DNA from: Salticus scenicus
Taxonomy: Eukaryota > Arthropoda > Arachnida > Araneae > Salticidae
Direction of reading: 5' to 3'
Assembly: GCA_963930645.1 (NCBI GenBank)
Contig: OZ005662.1
Coordinates: 80,420,841 to 80,484,840 of the forward strand
DNA: 64,000 nucleotides
Positions 13,651-25,217 of the stretch are shown here, piece after piece. The translations under genes were made by a program, and so were the position numbers. The notes under the pieces were generated by a model, which was not told the DNA's origin, did not search any database, and saw only the letters and a program-made list of their open reading frames with translations. Within the stretch, counting starts at the first letter, position 1. Each line of letters starts with the position of its first letter.

Positions 13651-14054
13651 ACTCAAACACTCTATTATGGTTTTCTCTCTTTTGTTTGTTTAACGACTCC
13701 TCTTTCTTTACTTTATCTAAAAAACTGTTAATTACTCAATGTTCGGAAAGTCGAGTGGAGTCACTCCAGATTTTTTTTTAAAAGAAAGAATACAAAATTT
13801 CGCTGAATGCACGATTTTTCTTTACAATACAAGAGAGAGAAATTCAGCCGGCAGTTCATTTCATGGATAGTGACGTCACGATAGGTTTTATCACGTGACG
13901 CAGCGTTTTCCCGCCAACATGAGAACTACGTCTTTTAAAGTTAATTTATTAAAGCATCCGGTTTTCAAATATGCATAAAAATGGTACCAAAATGTTTGTA
14001 TTTTCATGCTCTATCATTTACAAGTCAAAATGAAAAATGTGCAATTTCCCCATT

Positions 14055-14480
14055 CAGTTTAGTGCAAAAAGTCAATTTTTTAAATTTGTGAGGAATGTTT
14101 TGTCATTTGTAATAATTGCAGACAATCCAAATCTCCTGCTTTTGGCAGGAGTCTCCTGATTTTTGCTTGTTTTTCCATGCTCTTGATTTTTTACTCTTTT
14201 CTCCTGTTTTTCTGATGTAATGTTTTATCTATCCCTCTTAGCATAGTTTATGGTTAAAATTTGTATCATTGGGTAAAAAAATTTGAAAGAAAACTGAAAT
14301 TTATCTTGCCCTGCAATTTATCAAGTTCAGTTTGAATGTGAATTACTATACAATGATTTGAAACTAATTTTTGCTAAGAATAAACTTTTAACTTTGATTT
14401 TTGCATAATAAAAAATGTCTAATTATTAATTTTTTTTTTTTTTTTTTACTTAAAGAATTCAAATTTCATTAGAATATAGC
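14055..14480. repeat. right part of the interrupted interspersed repeat, then AT-rich DNA
   Basis: Positions 14055-14113 continue the repeat that broke off at 9825 and match 57148-57207. Beyond 14113 the two copies diverge. A T-run lies at 14431-14448. No gene. Confidence 0.7.
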
Positions 14481-14489
14481 TGATATTTT

Positions 14490-14650
14490 CGGGGCTAGGT
14501 TAACTGCGACCCAAAATAACATTTTTATCTCCCCCATAGGTCAACTGCGACCCAGGAAATCTCCCCACCTATACCAAGTGCGACCCAGGAATGTTCCTCT
14601 GAAGTTTCCCGCCAAAGAACGTTTTTCGCCAAAATCGCCAAAGAATTTTG
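14490..14650. repeat. TGCGACCC iteron cluster, left copy
   Basis: Three units share a core AACTGCGACCCA or AAGTGCGACCCA (about 14501, 14542 and 14575) and are followed by CGCCAAA repeats. One unit, CCCCACCTATACCAAGTGCG, matches an inverted unit at 23173-23195 almost exactly. A FLYWCH MULE lies between the two clusters. It may be a terminal or subterminal repeat. Confidence 0.7.
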
Positions 14651-15115
14651 CACATGGTTATAATTTAGTATGGGACGAGTAATTTTTAATTTATTAGGTA
14701 ATAAATTTTAATTTATAGCGTGTTGCTTTTCTCAGTAATGGCTTTAGAAATTTTCATTTCCATTTAATTGTTACTGATTTATTTTTTGGGGAAAGGATGG
14801 AGAGGCACATTAAATTACTATATAAGCATAGGGGAAAAAATAATAATAATAAAAATAATAATAATAATCCTTCTTGGTGAAGTTTCCATTATTTAATCAA
14901 TATATAATATACAAATTAGCATATTACACAAAAAAAAGAAACCTGATTTTTTTTTTTTTTCTTTCCGTTGAATTTTCTGTGCAATAAAATTATCTTACAT
15001 TTGAATACAATCTTTTGGAAGAATAAAAATCATGCATTTAAGGGTTAATGCAGTTACATAAATATGAAGAAATATAATTGAAAAATGCAGCACGCATATA
15101 GTTAAAACTCTCTCC

Positions 15116-15166
<51 letters not shown>
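14651..15166. other. AT-rich DNA, nothing recognised
   Basis: It contains short A/T runs and a CT/TA microsatellite at 15110-15166 that abuts the MITE at 15167. No gene. Confidence 0.6.
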
Positions 15167-15169
<3 letters not shown>

Positions 15170-15379
15170 TCGGTAACAAAAGTATCCGAACACTAGCAAA
15201 AATTCCTGTATAAAAAAGGTACACTTAATACAGTTTTGTTAAATAAATCCTTGTCGAATCCTGTTCTTAGTCTGTTTAAGAACATGATTCGATAAGGATT
15301 TATTTAACAAAACAGTATTAAGTGTATTTTTTTCACATAGGAATTTTTGCTAGTGTTCGAACACTTTTGTTACCGAATA
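15167..15379. mobile_element. ~213-bp foldback MITE
   Basis: Left end CAGTCGGTAACAAAAGTATC; right end inverted TTCGGTAACAAAAGTGTTCG. Complementarity continues almost to the centre (CAAAACTGTATTAAGTGTA-like arms), giving a hairpin of ~100-bp arms. It is embedded at the end of a (TA)n tract. The CAGT...TA context suggests a Tc1/mariner-type MITE. No coding sequence. Confidence 0.8.
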
Positions 15380-15552
15380 TACTCGTCGCTATTATTTAAA
15401 TAGCGACGATTACAAATAATCTTTAAACATCAAATTAAAAAAAAAGTAATAGTTTTTTTCACTGATCTTTAAAAAGGATATATATATATATATATATGTA
15501 TAAAAATTTGTTACGCAAAATATGTATAAAGTTTAACGCTCTCAAATATTTT

Positions 15553-15586
<34 letters not shown>

Positions 15587-16180
15587 ACATATTGATTTCC
15601 TTTTTTTGGAAAGCATTGCATGAAAATCCACAGACAATGGTCAAAGAAATATTTAACTGAAGACAAAGAAAACCAAAAGACAAAGAAAAATTTAACTGAA
15701 GATACTGCCGTGAATTAATATTTTCTCTATAATAATTATGTTAGTACACAAATTACTTCAGGTATTAAGTATGTTTCATGTATTAACATAAGTTCCATTA
15801 TTATATCATTATTATATCTGTCACCGTTATCATTTTTTTTTCCCAATTAACTATTTTTTCCCATTATCCATAACGTATCCGAAATATTTTGTGAATCCCT
15901 AGGCGCAACTCAGTCACATTAAATGCACAATTTATTTGAATCAATAAGAAATTAATTAAACAAAAAGAAACATATTTATAAATTTTATTTTTAAAACGAA
16001 TATATATAATAATAATAAAGATAAATATTAAAACTTTTCAATTGTTTAATTTTAAGATTATTATTAGTTTAAACAATTACCGTGATTAATCCCCAAAGAT
16101 ACCTAAATCAAACTAAAGTAATTACCAAATAAATAATTAAAGTAGCCTGAGAATTATCATATAATTAACATTATTTTTAC

Positions 16181-16227
<47 letters not shown>

Positions 16228-16377
16228 CATTTTATTTATTTTACCTTTAACATTTATTTTTAATACAACAGAAAAAGCGCAATTTTGCGCTATAAAATGA
16301 AGTACTTAAAAATTTTTGTTGAAATTTAAAATTTTGCTTAAGTAGTAGCAAATTGTGTATAAACTCATTTTAAAGTT

Positions 16378-16408
<31 letters not shown>

Positions 16409-17186
16409 GAAGAAATTAGATATTCTAAAATTATTTATGGGATTCGATGTGTGCAGAAAACAAAGAGATGAACGGACAGAAAAAGGACCGAAGTCAAATA
16501 AAAGCTCTTTAATTTTATTAAAATGTGTCAATAAAATAGGCTAAATTTATTTTTAATATTTCTACTTAATTTGGTAGCTTTTTTCCAGAAAGGGGATTTT
16601 AAAAATCTACTTTAAATCAGAAGATAAATGTTTACACTTAAAATTACATTTAGAAACGCACTAGAATTTATACAAACAGTTATGCTGAGGAAAGTTAATC
16701 TTTTAAAATAATGTCTTTATTCAATGCAAATTGTAAAATGTCATGATATAGAAACTAAGGTCGCAATTTACTAGCGTCTGACTTCAAGCTCACTTCACTT
16801 AATCTCATAAGCTCATAGTCTCAAATAATAATGAAGCAATTGTATATAATGTTATTTTCAATAGATTAACTTCTTTTGTGTGCATAAAATAGGATGACGT
16901 TTATAATTGATTGACATTGTAGGTTCTAGTAAGCAGGTGTTGTGTTGCGTAAGTCAATTGCGAAAAGGTATTCTTCATTTGGTTAAATTTAGGGATTAGA
17001 GAATTAGCGTTATCTATTTTGGATTCTTTTCTTATTTGAAAATCAGTTATATTCATTTAAGTACGCTTAAAATTTCCTAGGAATTTTGCAATATGTTGTT
17101 TTTGCTCTTGTAGTAGTTTCATTTTTTGACAAGCTTTTTGAGCAAACTACTAGAAGTTATTATTCATTCTAATTATAATTGCGATT
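15380..17186. other. AT-rich DNA upstream of the MULE transposase
   Basis: It holds microsatellites ((TA)n at 15478-15497 and 16186-16224), T- and A-runs, and nothing protein-like. The transposase promoter is not obvious. Confidence 0.55.
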
Positions 17187-18588
17187 ATGGATGCATCGTT
17201 GATTCAAGCGGAGCAAATGCTTAGTCAAAGATTGCACAATATTATAATTATAAATGGTTATAAGTTTCGATTTCACAAAAAGCTACAAAATGAAGTACAA
17301 CGCTGGTTATGCACCGTGAGATACTGTAAAGCATTTCTGAAGATATCATCTGACAATACATTGATTCATGGAAATTATGAACATAATCATCAGCCATCGA
17401 CAGAGAATATACTTCAAAGACAAAAACTGAGTAATTCCTTGAAACGTAAAGCCATGGAAAACATTTCTGTTCAGCCATCAAAGCTTCTCCGATCCGAATT
17501 AAGATCTGGTGATGTACCTGCCATAGAAAAGACGGATGTAAATTACATTAAATGCAATATACGACGTGCACGGTTGTCAGTTCGCCCAAAGTTGCCTCGT
17601 AGTGCATTAGAATTACAAAGAGCAATCTCTGAAATACATATCCTGACGAATAAAGGAGAAAATTTTGTATTTATAAATGACGAGCAGAAGGAAATAATTG
17701 GCTTTTCGACAGAAACGAATTTCAAAATATTAGGTGAATGTGATAAAATTTACATGGACGGAACTTTCAGAAGCTGTCCGAAGTTTTTCACTCAAATTTT
17801 TATCATACATGGGTATTATAATGATATGTATCTGCCATTAGTATTTTTTATTTTGCCAGATAAAAAGCAGGAAACTTATAAAGAAGCATTTTTGGAAATG
17901 ATAGCCTATTGTGCTAACTTAGGAATTTCGTTTCGCAAATTTGATATTTATATTGATTTCGAAATTGCTATTCACAATGCAGTTAAACAAGTATGGCCTT
18001 TCAGCAACATTAAAGGATGCCGATTTCATTTAGGACAAAGCTGGTGGAAAACAATACAGAACATAGGCTTAAGTAAAGATTATAAGAATAAAAATTCTGA
18101 AATAAGTAGTTTTTTAAAACTATTTTTTGGACTGCCGTTTTTAAAACCTGATGAAGTTAGCGACTGTTTTGTAGAAGATATTATGCCATTACAACCAGAT
18201 AACGAAAAAGTAAAGGAATTTACAGACTATGTTTTGTTGACATATATTGATGAGATAGAGGCTATATTTCCACCAACAGTATGGAGTGAATATTCCTCAT
18301 CCCTCAACAGAACAACCAACAGTTGTGAAAGTTTTCATTCGCGATTAAACTGTTCATTTAATTCTGTTCATCCAAATATCTATGACTTAATAGAAGTATT
18401 GCTTGATATACAGTCAGAAACGTATGTAACAATTAAAAGCAGAAAACCAACAAAGAAAAAAAAATTTTGAAGAAAAAGAACAATGGTTAATGGAATTAAT
18501 GCTTCAATATGATACACAAAAAATAACACGACGTCAGTTTATAAAAGGCGTGTCATATAAATACCTTCCTATTCAGCATTTAATATAA
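17187..18588 (+). pseudogene. FLYWCH-MULE transposase, frameshifted near the C-terminus
   Basis: A DDE transposase of the Mutator-like (MULE) group, which cuts and pastes its element. The first 427 codons are open from the ATG at 17187. Residues 20-68 form a FLYWCH-type zinc finger (W40, C42, C47, then the HNH ending at 66-68) expected to bind DNA. The catalytic core shows MDGTF (D191), IDFE (D257), the CRFHLGQSWW box (C278, H281) and NSCESFH (E381). The frame then breaks in an A-rich run (about 18452-18466) and stops at 18470. The next frame continues open to a TAA at about 18588 with a MULE-like end containing RRQFIKGVSYKY. A one-base slip in the A-run, real or an assembly error, explains this. 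The rest looks undamaged, so the copy may be recently active. Confidence 0.85.
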
Positions 18589-19712
18589 TTTTCAAATCTG
18601 CATTCTGTATGGCAATTGTGTCAATTATAATAATCTTTTTAGTGTATTGTATATTAATTATGTAAATATTTATATAACTAATTTAATTATATTGTAAATA
18701 TATATATAATTTTTCATTTTATGTTTGTAATATTGCATTAAAATAAAATATAAAATAATAGCAGACAAAAGGATCAGCCTCTATGTGTTATTTCTTGAAT
18801 AACATTAAAGGTTCCGAAAAATTGTGATGTTTTGAGAAAAACAAAAATGTAATAAACCTCTGTCATTAATTCCATCAAAACGAGGTTCTTAACCAGATGG
18901 TAGACGTTATTTTTATTTTATTTTATTTTATTTCATTTTTTAATTACTGTTTTGGAGTATAGAAAATTTGCATATGCATGCATTGAAATTCTATATTAAA
19001 TTATGCAAAAACTATTTAAGTTTTAAAAAATAAAATTCAAAATTTTAATTTTTCTGGAAATTTTTAAATACTGATCAATAATGTTAACTGATTTTTCATT
19101 TTTTCCATTTGATTTTCCATTATTATGGTTTTATTATATATTCTAAACATATTTAAATTTTACTTTAGGCTTCATTGATAAGTTAATTTTGAAGTATTTT
19201 TTGTCTAAATGTAACATTCCGTAGACATTTTTAGCATTTAAATTTAATATATATATATGAGTGGTTTGTTCATCTTAATAATTAAATATATATATGACTG
19301 CATTTCAATTACATTTAAATTTTTGATTCTGTGTATTTCTTACTGTAAACGTAAGTGAAATATATTACAACAATTTTAATAATAACTATTAGAAGGAAAA
19401 AATAAAAATTATTTAGCTGGGACCAATTTAAAAATTTAAATTGTGTATGCAGATTTTATGGATGGTGATTTAAAAAAAAAAAAAAAAAGAAAAAGAAAGA
19501 AAGAAAAGAAAAAGATTAATAACATTCGCTTTTCCTTTAATAATGCGATGTTTTAATAAAGGCAAAACTCACAAATTATTAATGCTGGACAACTAAATCA
19601 TATATTTATTTATTTTATTTTTTTATGGAAGATAATTTTTCAACAAACCATGAGAGGAAACGAAACTACTGCATTAATTTATTTCATTATTGTATTAAAT
19701 AAAAATTCCTTT
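18589..19712. other. AT-rich DNA downstream of the MULE, nothing recognised
   Basis: It contains several A- and T-runs and short AT microsatellites. AATAAA-like signals are abundant by composition, so none is assigned to the transposase. Confidence 0.55.
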
Positions 19713-19889
19713 TTTAGGACTGAGGACTATTAGTCTCAATCTGGGTTTTTTGCGTTGTCGTTTTTCGATAGTTGGACATTTGTCGAAATCTAAAATTTAT
19801 CGAAAATTTAATTGAATAATTTGAAAGCGATGTTACAATTTGGAAAAAAAAAAAAAAAAAAAAAAAAACTAATAGTCCTCCGTCCTAAA
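19713..19889. mobile_element. ~177-bp MITE with TTAGGAC/GTCCTAA ends
   Basis: The left end TTAGGACTGAGGACTATTAG is mirrored at the right by CTAATAGTCCTCCGTCCTAA. An A-run occupies part of the centre. A solitary right-type end (ACTAATAGTCCTCCATCCTA) occurs at about 63748, so this is a repeated family. Target duplication is not clear. Confidence 0.7.
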
Positions 19890-21284
19890 CTAAATTCTGC
19901 TTTTGCCAGAATTTCATCAAAATCTTTTTTTTTTTTTTTTTTTTTTTTTAGAAAAAGAAAAGAAAATTAATAACAATCAGTATTGTTGCAAACGATATCG
20001 AAAAAGTTTTTTTTTTTTTTTTTTTTTAAATAATTTTGAATTAGGAAATAAAAAGTGCGAGAGCAATATGAAATAAAATAAGTAAAAAAAAAAAATGAAT
20101 TTAATAATTTAATTTTTATATAAAACATGATCGCATGCTATCTTAAAAAGTAGATGCAAAATTTAATTTTTTTGGCAACAATTATAAATTAAAATAAATA
20201 ATTTATTAAAAATTTAGAAGTTAGAATTTCTAATTTTATTATCCTTTTTCGTTAAACAAGATAATAATATTGGTGATAAACAGATATTATCAGAAATATG
20301 TGAACTTATGTATTTGTTATTGAAAATTCATAGCGTTTTGGAAATGTTATTTTAAGTATCTGTATTGAAAACAAGAACTTCCATTCAATTTTGAAATCAA
20401 AGAAAATTGTGTATAATTTTGAAATATCAATACAATATATATATATATATATATATATTTTATTTATTATTATTATTTTTTTTTTTTGTGTGTGTGTGTG
20501 TGTGTGTGTGCGCGTGCGTGCGTGCGCGCGCGCGTGTGTATGCAGTTGTGCCAAATTTAGTTTCTGTGACCCAAATTACTTTTATTTAATCCTAAATAAG
20601 AAAAGGAATAAAGAAAGTGACATATTTTATCTCATATTTGCATGAAATCAGTGGAAAATGGCATCATGATTAAAAAGCAATCTATTTGTATAAATAAAAT
20701 TCAAGGCTGTTTTTTAAGTGATCCATAAGCGAAAACTGCCGCATTAAAAAGATGGTGGACGGTATAACTAGCTCTTTTAAATTACTTACAGTTCTGAAAG
20801 TTAGTATACATATATATGTATATATTGAAATGTGTCAACTATATTAAAACATCGAAAAATATTTAAATAAAAAATAAAGTGAAAATTTTAAACATTTCTA
20901 ATTGTTCCATGCTAATTAGTTTTTAAATTTTGCTACCGATATTACACTTTTATATTTTATTAATATATGCTAAACTTAAATGGATATTACTTTATGTACT
21001 GATTCATCAGAATATTTTTTTACAATAATTTTTGGCTTAAACAGTAAGTATTTGAGTAAAATTTCAGCATTTAAACAGAAAAAAAAAAAAAAAACTAAAA
21101 TTAATTTAGCAATTAATCTGCAGAGTAATACCAAATGTGTTTAGAATATATTGTTAAACTATAATAATTTGAAATTTAGCAAATAATTAAAAAAATTAGT
21201 TGACATAAACATTTTTAAAATTTTTCAAATGATAATAGTAATAATAAATTATAATTGTGAATTTTATCTTTTTACTTTCTTTTA
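19890..21284. other. microsatellite-rich DNA
   Basis: It includes T-runs (19926-19949 and 20009-20027) and a compound (TA)n-(T)n-(TG)n-(CG)n tract at 20437-20540. Long open frames across the tract encode only its periodicity. No gene. Confidence 0.65.
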
Positions 21285-21790
21285 TATTCAATAGAAGAAA
21301 GTATTGGATTCGTAATAATTTTCGACTTCGGGTTTTTGAAGTTTTACAAGTTTTGAGAGCTGTAGAACACGATTTGACCATTTTTAAAAAATGCCTGTCT
21401 GTCTCTGTGTGACAAAATTTTGTGCAACTATATCTCAGGAACTACTGCACAGAATTTCATACAAATTAGTATGTAGTGACACCTTGTATCATATAGGGAT
21501 GCTACACTAAGCTTTTCGTTGAGCTGAAGCAAATGGTTCGTGTACAGAGACACTTAAAAGTATTCAAGTACATTACGTCTATGGGGGAAATTGCAGGTAA
21601 GTAGAGTTTAACATCTATAAACTGCACTAAACAAAATGAAACGAATATATATTTTGTGTAATAGAGATAGTCAACTGGAAAAAAAAAAATGTGTATGTAG
21701 GAGCCTCGCCTCCCTCTCGGGGAGAGTAAATTTTCATGATGGGTATCTTTCAAAAGAGCTCGCCAATACCTTTAAAAGGAATGCCTAAAC
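21285..21790 (+). repeat. interspersed stem-loop repeat, same family as 1.43 and 31.3-31.8 kb
   Basis: It begins ATAGAAGAAAGTATTGG, and includes GGATGCTACACTAAGCTTTT, AATGGTTCGTGTACAGAGAC and GAGCTCGCCAATACC. The inverse copy at 31260-31830 carries the same blocks in reverse order and orientation, including the GC-rich CCTCGCCTCCC segment. A shorter copy is at 1430-1640. No coding capacity. Confidence 0.75.
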
Positions 21791-22609
21791 CATCGATCTG
21801 CGATAATTTAAAATAAAGTTATCATTTTTTTTTCTTATGTAACATTGACAATAAAATTGATTTTTTTTTTTTTTTTGGATATTTAGTGGTATACTACTTC
21901 TGTAAAATTGGAAATCGTCTGCATTATCATGGAAGATAGTTTTTTAAAATAATAGTGAATTTGTATAGGAAAATATAGAAGAAAGTCATGTGGTGGCCAC
22001 AACATACTAGTTTTTTTTAAGTAAACGTTTTAGAGAAATTTTAATATACTTAATGCTGATTCTTTTAAATATATATATATATATATAAACTTTCACAATT
22101 CAAATATGATGATTAAAATTTTGATTTTTAACGTCCACCATTCCCCAAATATACTTAAAAAAAAAAAAAAAAAAAAAAAAAACTTAAGTGATAGGTTTTA
22201 ATGTGCTATACACACTGGTGTACAAAATTAAAGGAAAAACCTCCTTTCCCATTTTCTTCTTTTGCTCAAAACTTTTAAACAAGTCAACATATGAGCATAA
22301 AATTTGAATGGCATATTAGTTATCATTAATCGAATTTTATATAACTTTAGCATATGTAATAATTTTTAAACTAATAGTTATTTAATTTTTCTCAAACGTA
22401 AGCTTTGAAAAAAATTAAATTTTAACAATTTTGAAAAAGAAAAGAAATATAGTGGTAAGGATGCATTACAGTTAGGTGAAGACGCACATGCCTCCAAATG
22501 TCAAACTTAATCCTGATTTTTCTTTCTCTTTCTTTCACTTAATATATATATATATATATATAATTACTAATTTGTAAACTATAAACTTCATCATGATAAT
22601 AAAATGTCG

Positions 22610-22662
<53 letters not shown>

Positions 22663-23109
22663 TTTTTAACGAACCAGTTTTCATGTTTGTATGTATATTT
22701 TTGAAAAAGTTATTCACATGCGAAAAAAAGAAGGAAAATCAGAAAGAAAAATCTGGTTTAATTCTAACACATGCATGTATATGAATCTTCACTGTGTTCA
22801 TTTGCTTAAAAATTACGCGCAAAAGAAGAAAACAAATTATTGCTTTAATTTCGTACACCCGTGTACAGTAGAAGAAATTATTAAGTATATTTATCTTTTA
22901 ACCTGCAGTTTTTTGGTAACATTAGCTATTTTTAGTGTTAAAAAAGAATAAAAATGTAACAAATATAATATTTTTTGCAAAATTTTACATAGACATGCTT
23001 TAAAGGTTTCAAATCTCTATAAATTTGATATAAAAGTTATTAAAGTACGAGATTTATCAAGTCTGTTATGCTGAAATATTACTAATACATTTTTATTATT
23101 CTTATTTAG
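21791..23109. other. AT-rich DNA with a Tc1-type MITE end
   Basis: A TGTGGTGGCCACAACATAC segment at 21989 is an inverted copy of the 250-480 repeat core. CACTGGTGTACAAAATTAAA at 22213 resembles the left end of Tc1-group MITEs, but no matching right end was found. (TA)n tracts lie at 22540-22562 and 22610-22650. An 86-codon open frame at 22691-22951 has no recognisable domain and is not called. Confidence 0.55.
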
Positions 23110-23245
23110 CGATTCGTCGTACTTGGCGAAATTTTCAGCGGACGCAGTTGGCATAAGGGATTATAAAATGCTGGTCGCAGTTGGTATAGGTGGGGGAAGA
23201 AGAAATTGAAACACCTGGTATGTCGGGTCGCAGTTGGACGACACC
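23110..23245. repeat. TGCGACCC iteron cluster, right copy, upstream of integrase
   Basis: Three units with core GTCGCAGTTGG (about 23140 with one change, 23173 and 23225) are the inverse of the 14.5-kb cluster. They sit 40-140 bp upstream of the integrase TATA box, so they are either upstream activating sites of the Polinton or the terminal repeat of the neighbouring MULE. Confidence 0.65.
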
Positions 23246-23279
23246 GCATGAAGCTATGCTTGTGAGTGCACTTATAAGG

Positions 23280-23315
23280 TATATAAAGAGAGGCGTTGCG
23301 TTATTGAGTCATTGT
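23280..23315 (+). promoter_or_regulatory. TATA box and initiator for the integrase gene
   Basis: TATATAAAG at 23280-23288 is followed about 31 bases later by an initiator-like TCATT (A at 23311), and the integrase ATG lies at 23394. Spacing is right for an RNA polymerase II core promoter, inferred from the sequence alone. Confidence 0.6.
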
Positions 23316-23393
23316 AAAACGTATCTTCGTACGAGGAAGATATGATGCGCTTTCGCGTGAATGTGAGTCATAATAAAATTTTGTGTTGTAACG

Positions 23394-24434
23394 ATGGAGG
23401 TGTATCAGAACCCAAGTCACGCAGGAAGTTTTGGTGGTGTAAATGCCTTATTTCGTGCTGCCAAAGGCAAAATCTCGAAGAAGAAGATTCAGGACTGGCT
23501 GAGCGGAGTCGATGCATACACGTTGCACAAACCTGTTCGAAGAAAGTTCCCGACCAATCGAGTGATAGTGTATTCCATAGATCAACAGTGGCAGACCGAC
23601 TTAGTGGATCTCGGCAGTTTGCAAAAGTTCAATCAAGGGTACCGCTACATCCTGACTTGTATAGACATTCTGTCTAAATTTGCGTGGGCGGTCCCTTTGA
23701 AACAAAAACGGGGTGAAGATATTGTAAAGGCGTTCCGGTCTATTTTTGTGACGAGGAAACCCAAGTCTCTGCAATCGGATGACGGAAAAGAGTATCAAAA
23801 CAGACTTTTTCAAAAATTTTTGAAAGAAGAAGGCGTGCGGTTTTTTACGACGAATAACAATACGAAAGCATCTGTCGTGGAGCGATTTAACCGAACGTTG
23901 AAAACGAAAATGTGGAAATATTTTACCCATAATCACACCTACCGCTATTTAGACGTGTTGGATCAGTTGTTACACAGTAATAATCATACTTATCATTCGA
24001 GTATCAAGAGAGCTCCAGTTGAAGTAACCGCTGAAAATGAAAGCGATGTATGGGATACTTTATACGGTGACATGCAAAATGTGAAAAGAAAACCCTGCGT
24101 GTTTCAACCGGGAGATGTTGTACGAGTTTCCAAGCAGAAATTAACCTTCGAAAAAGGATATGAAACGAACTGGACGGAAGAAGTGTTTGTGGTGACTGAA
24201 TGTGTGAGAAGAGACCCTCCAGTCTACCGAATCAAGGACCTGTTAGAAGAACCCATTAAAGGAACCTTTTACCCTCAAGAACTTCAGAAAGTGAAATCAA
24301 AAGAGAATTATACGATTGAAAAGATTTTAGATAAGCGGATACGGAAAAAGCGTGTGGAATACAAAGTGAAATTTAAAGGTTATCCCAGCAAATTTGACCA
24401 ATGGATTCCATCCTCTGATTTATTCGCCTTATAA
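23394..24434 (+). CDS. INT: Polinton integrase (retroviral-type, C-terminal chromodomain)
   Basis: A 346-residue RVE-family integrase expected to insert the element's AG/CT termini into chromosomal DNA with a 6-bp target duplication. The DDE triad is visible: D69 in WQTDLVD, D129 in QSDDGKEY and E163 in SVVERFNR. An SH3-like C-terminal region follows, around FQPGDVVRVSK, and the end is a chromodomain (about residues 297-346, with EYKVKFKGYP and QWIPSSDL) that would steer insertion to methylated-histone chromatin. The ATG at 23394 is chosen because it gives the usual start just before the basic N-terminal segment. It is open throughout, with a TATA box upstream and the penton gene 37 bases downstream. 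Length is usual for Polinton integrases. Confidence 0.93.
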   Translation: MEVYQNPSHAGSFGGVNALFRAAKGKISKKKIQDWLSGVDAYTLHKPVRRKFPTNRVIVYSIDQQWQTDLVDLGSLQKFNQGYRYILTCIDILSKFAWAVPLKQKRGEDIVKAFRSIFVTRKPKSLQSDDGKEYQNRLFQKFLKEEGVRFFTTNNNTKASVVERFNRTLKTKMWKYFTHNHTYRYLDVLDQLLHSNNHTYHSSIKRAPVEVTAENESDVWDTLYGDMQNVKRKPCVFQPGDVVRVSKQKLTFEKGYETNWTEEVFVVTECVRRDPPVYRIKDLLEEPIKGTFYPQELQKVKSKENYTIEKILDKRIRKKRVEYKVKFKGYPSKFDQWIPSSDLFAL

Positions 24435-24471
24435 AACAAGTGTTTGGATTGTTGAAAGATCATTTGAAAGC

Positions 24472-25217
24472 ATGTCGTTCTACGTGACGTTACCTTCGGA
24501 CAGTTCCCTGAATTATTTTCCTGAGAATAAAATTTCTCATTTTATTACGCGATTACCCGCCCCCGTTGAATTGAAAGGGGAATGGGAAGTAGGCCTAGTC
24601 GAATTTATTTACCCTCACACCTGGTATAATGTGAACCAAAATAATAATTTATTTGGTTTCGATATGAACGACCAGAAATCCCCGTTTGGTAGAAGAATTC
24701 CCCCAGGCTTTTACGAATCGGTTGATGACATTTTAAAAGCGATGTCTATTGAAGAGATTAAAAATAAAATTTCTTTCACTTATGATCCGCACACGAAAAA
24801 GGTGTGTATTAACGTGAAAGATAAAACAAAACTGATATTGCATGAGGGGATAGCGCAGATGTTAGGATTCGAACCAGGCAAATCGCCTCGCCGGATATAA
24901 ATATCGAGCAAACTGTTTTTAGTACCTATGTCGCAGATCCCTGTGCGCATTATAGAGTATTGCTGGTTTATTCGGATATTGTCGAACCCCAAATTATCGG
25001 AGATGTGTTAGCACCCCTTTTACGAATTGTCAATGTGAGGGGAAAAGATGGAGAAATGATTTGCGAGACATTCGACCGACCGCACTATTTACCTGTCAGC
25101 CGAAAATCGTTCGACTCTTTGGAAATCGTTATAAGGAACCACCTCGGCGAACTCACGCCATTTGAACGTGGGCGCTCGTACGTGAAGCTTCACTTTCGTC
25201 AAAAATACCTCTCGTGA
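24472..25217 (+). pseudogene. Polinton penton-like (minor capsid) protein, one frameshift
   Basis: This follows the integrase at the position where Polintons encode the single-jelly-roll minor capsid (penton) protein, and its opening (SFYVTLPSDSS, then GEWEVGLVEF and YPHTWYN) has the typical style of that family. The frame from the ATG at 24472 closes at 24898-24900 while a different frame, open from about 24880, carries the rest to a stop at 25215-25217. A single-base indel near 24880-24895 accounts for this, close to the point where NGF-like intact homologues read through. The last base of the stop codon is the first base of the next gene's ATG (TGATG). Family assignment rests on order and style, not on a search. 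Confidence 0.72.

Larger units (their letters stand above)
9826..14054. mobile_element. 4.2-kb non-autonomous element with inverted ends
   Basis: The left end opens with AATGGGGAAGTTGCAC and the right end closes with the inverted partner GTGCAATTTCCCCATT. Inward of each lie further inverted matches around AAAACGCT-CGT-A and TGACGTCAC (about 9990-10020 against 13865-13910). The homologous repeat at 57.1 kb lacks the whole segment, so it is an insertion. The exact target duplication is unclear to a few bases. The interior is AT-rich, with a palindromic MITE (11715-11791), a (TA)n tract (12066-12115) and a tandem array (12747-13650), and no transposase. Confidence 0.7.

Noticed and set aside
20391..20645. 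Open frames encoding CVCVCVRVRA-type residues
   Set aside because: Product of the (TG)n/(CG)n microsatellite.
22691..22951. 86-codon open frame upstream of the integrase
   Set aside because: AT-rich, adjacent to a (TA)n tract, no recognisable domain or promoter.
24394..24471. Upstream TTG start for the penton-like protein
   Set aside because: Eukaryotic initiation at the ATG at 24472 gives the family-like opening and avoids overlap with the integrase.
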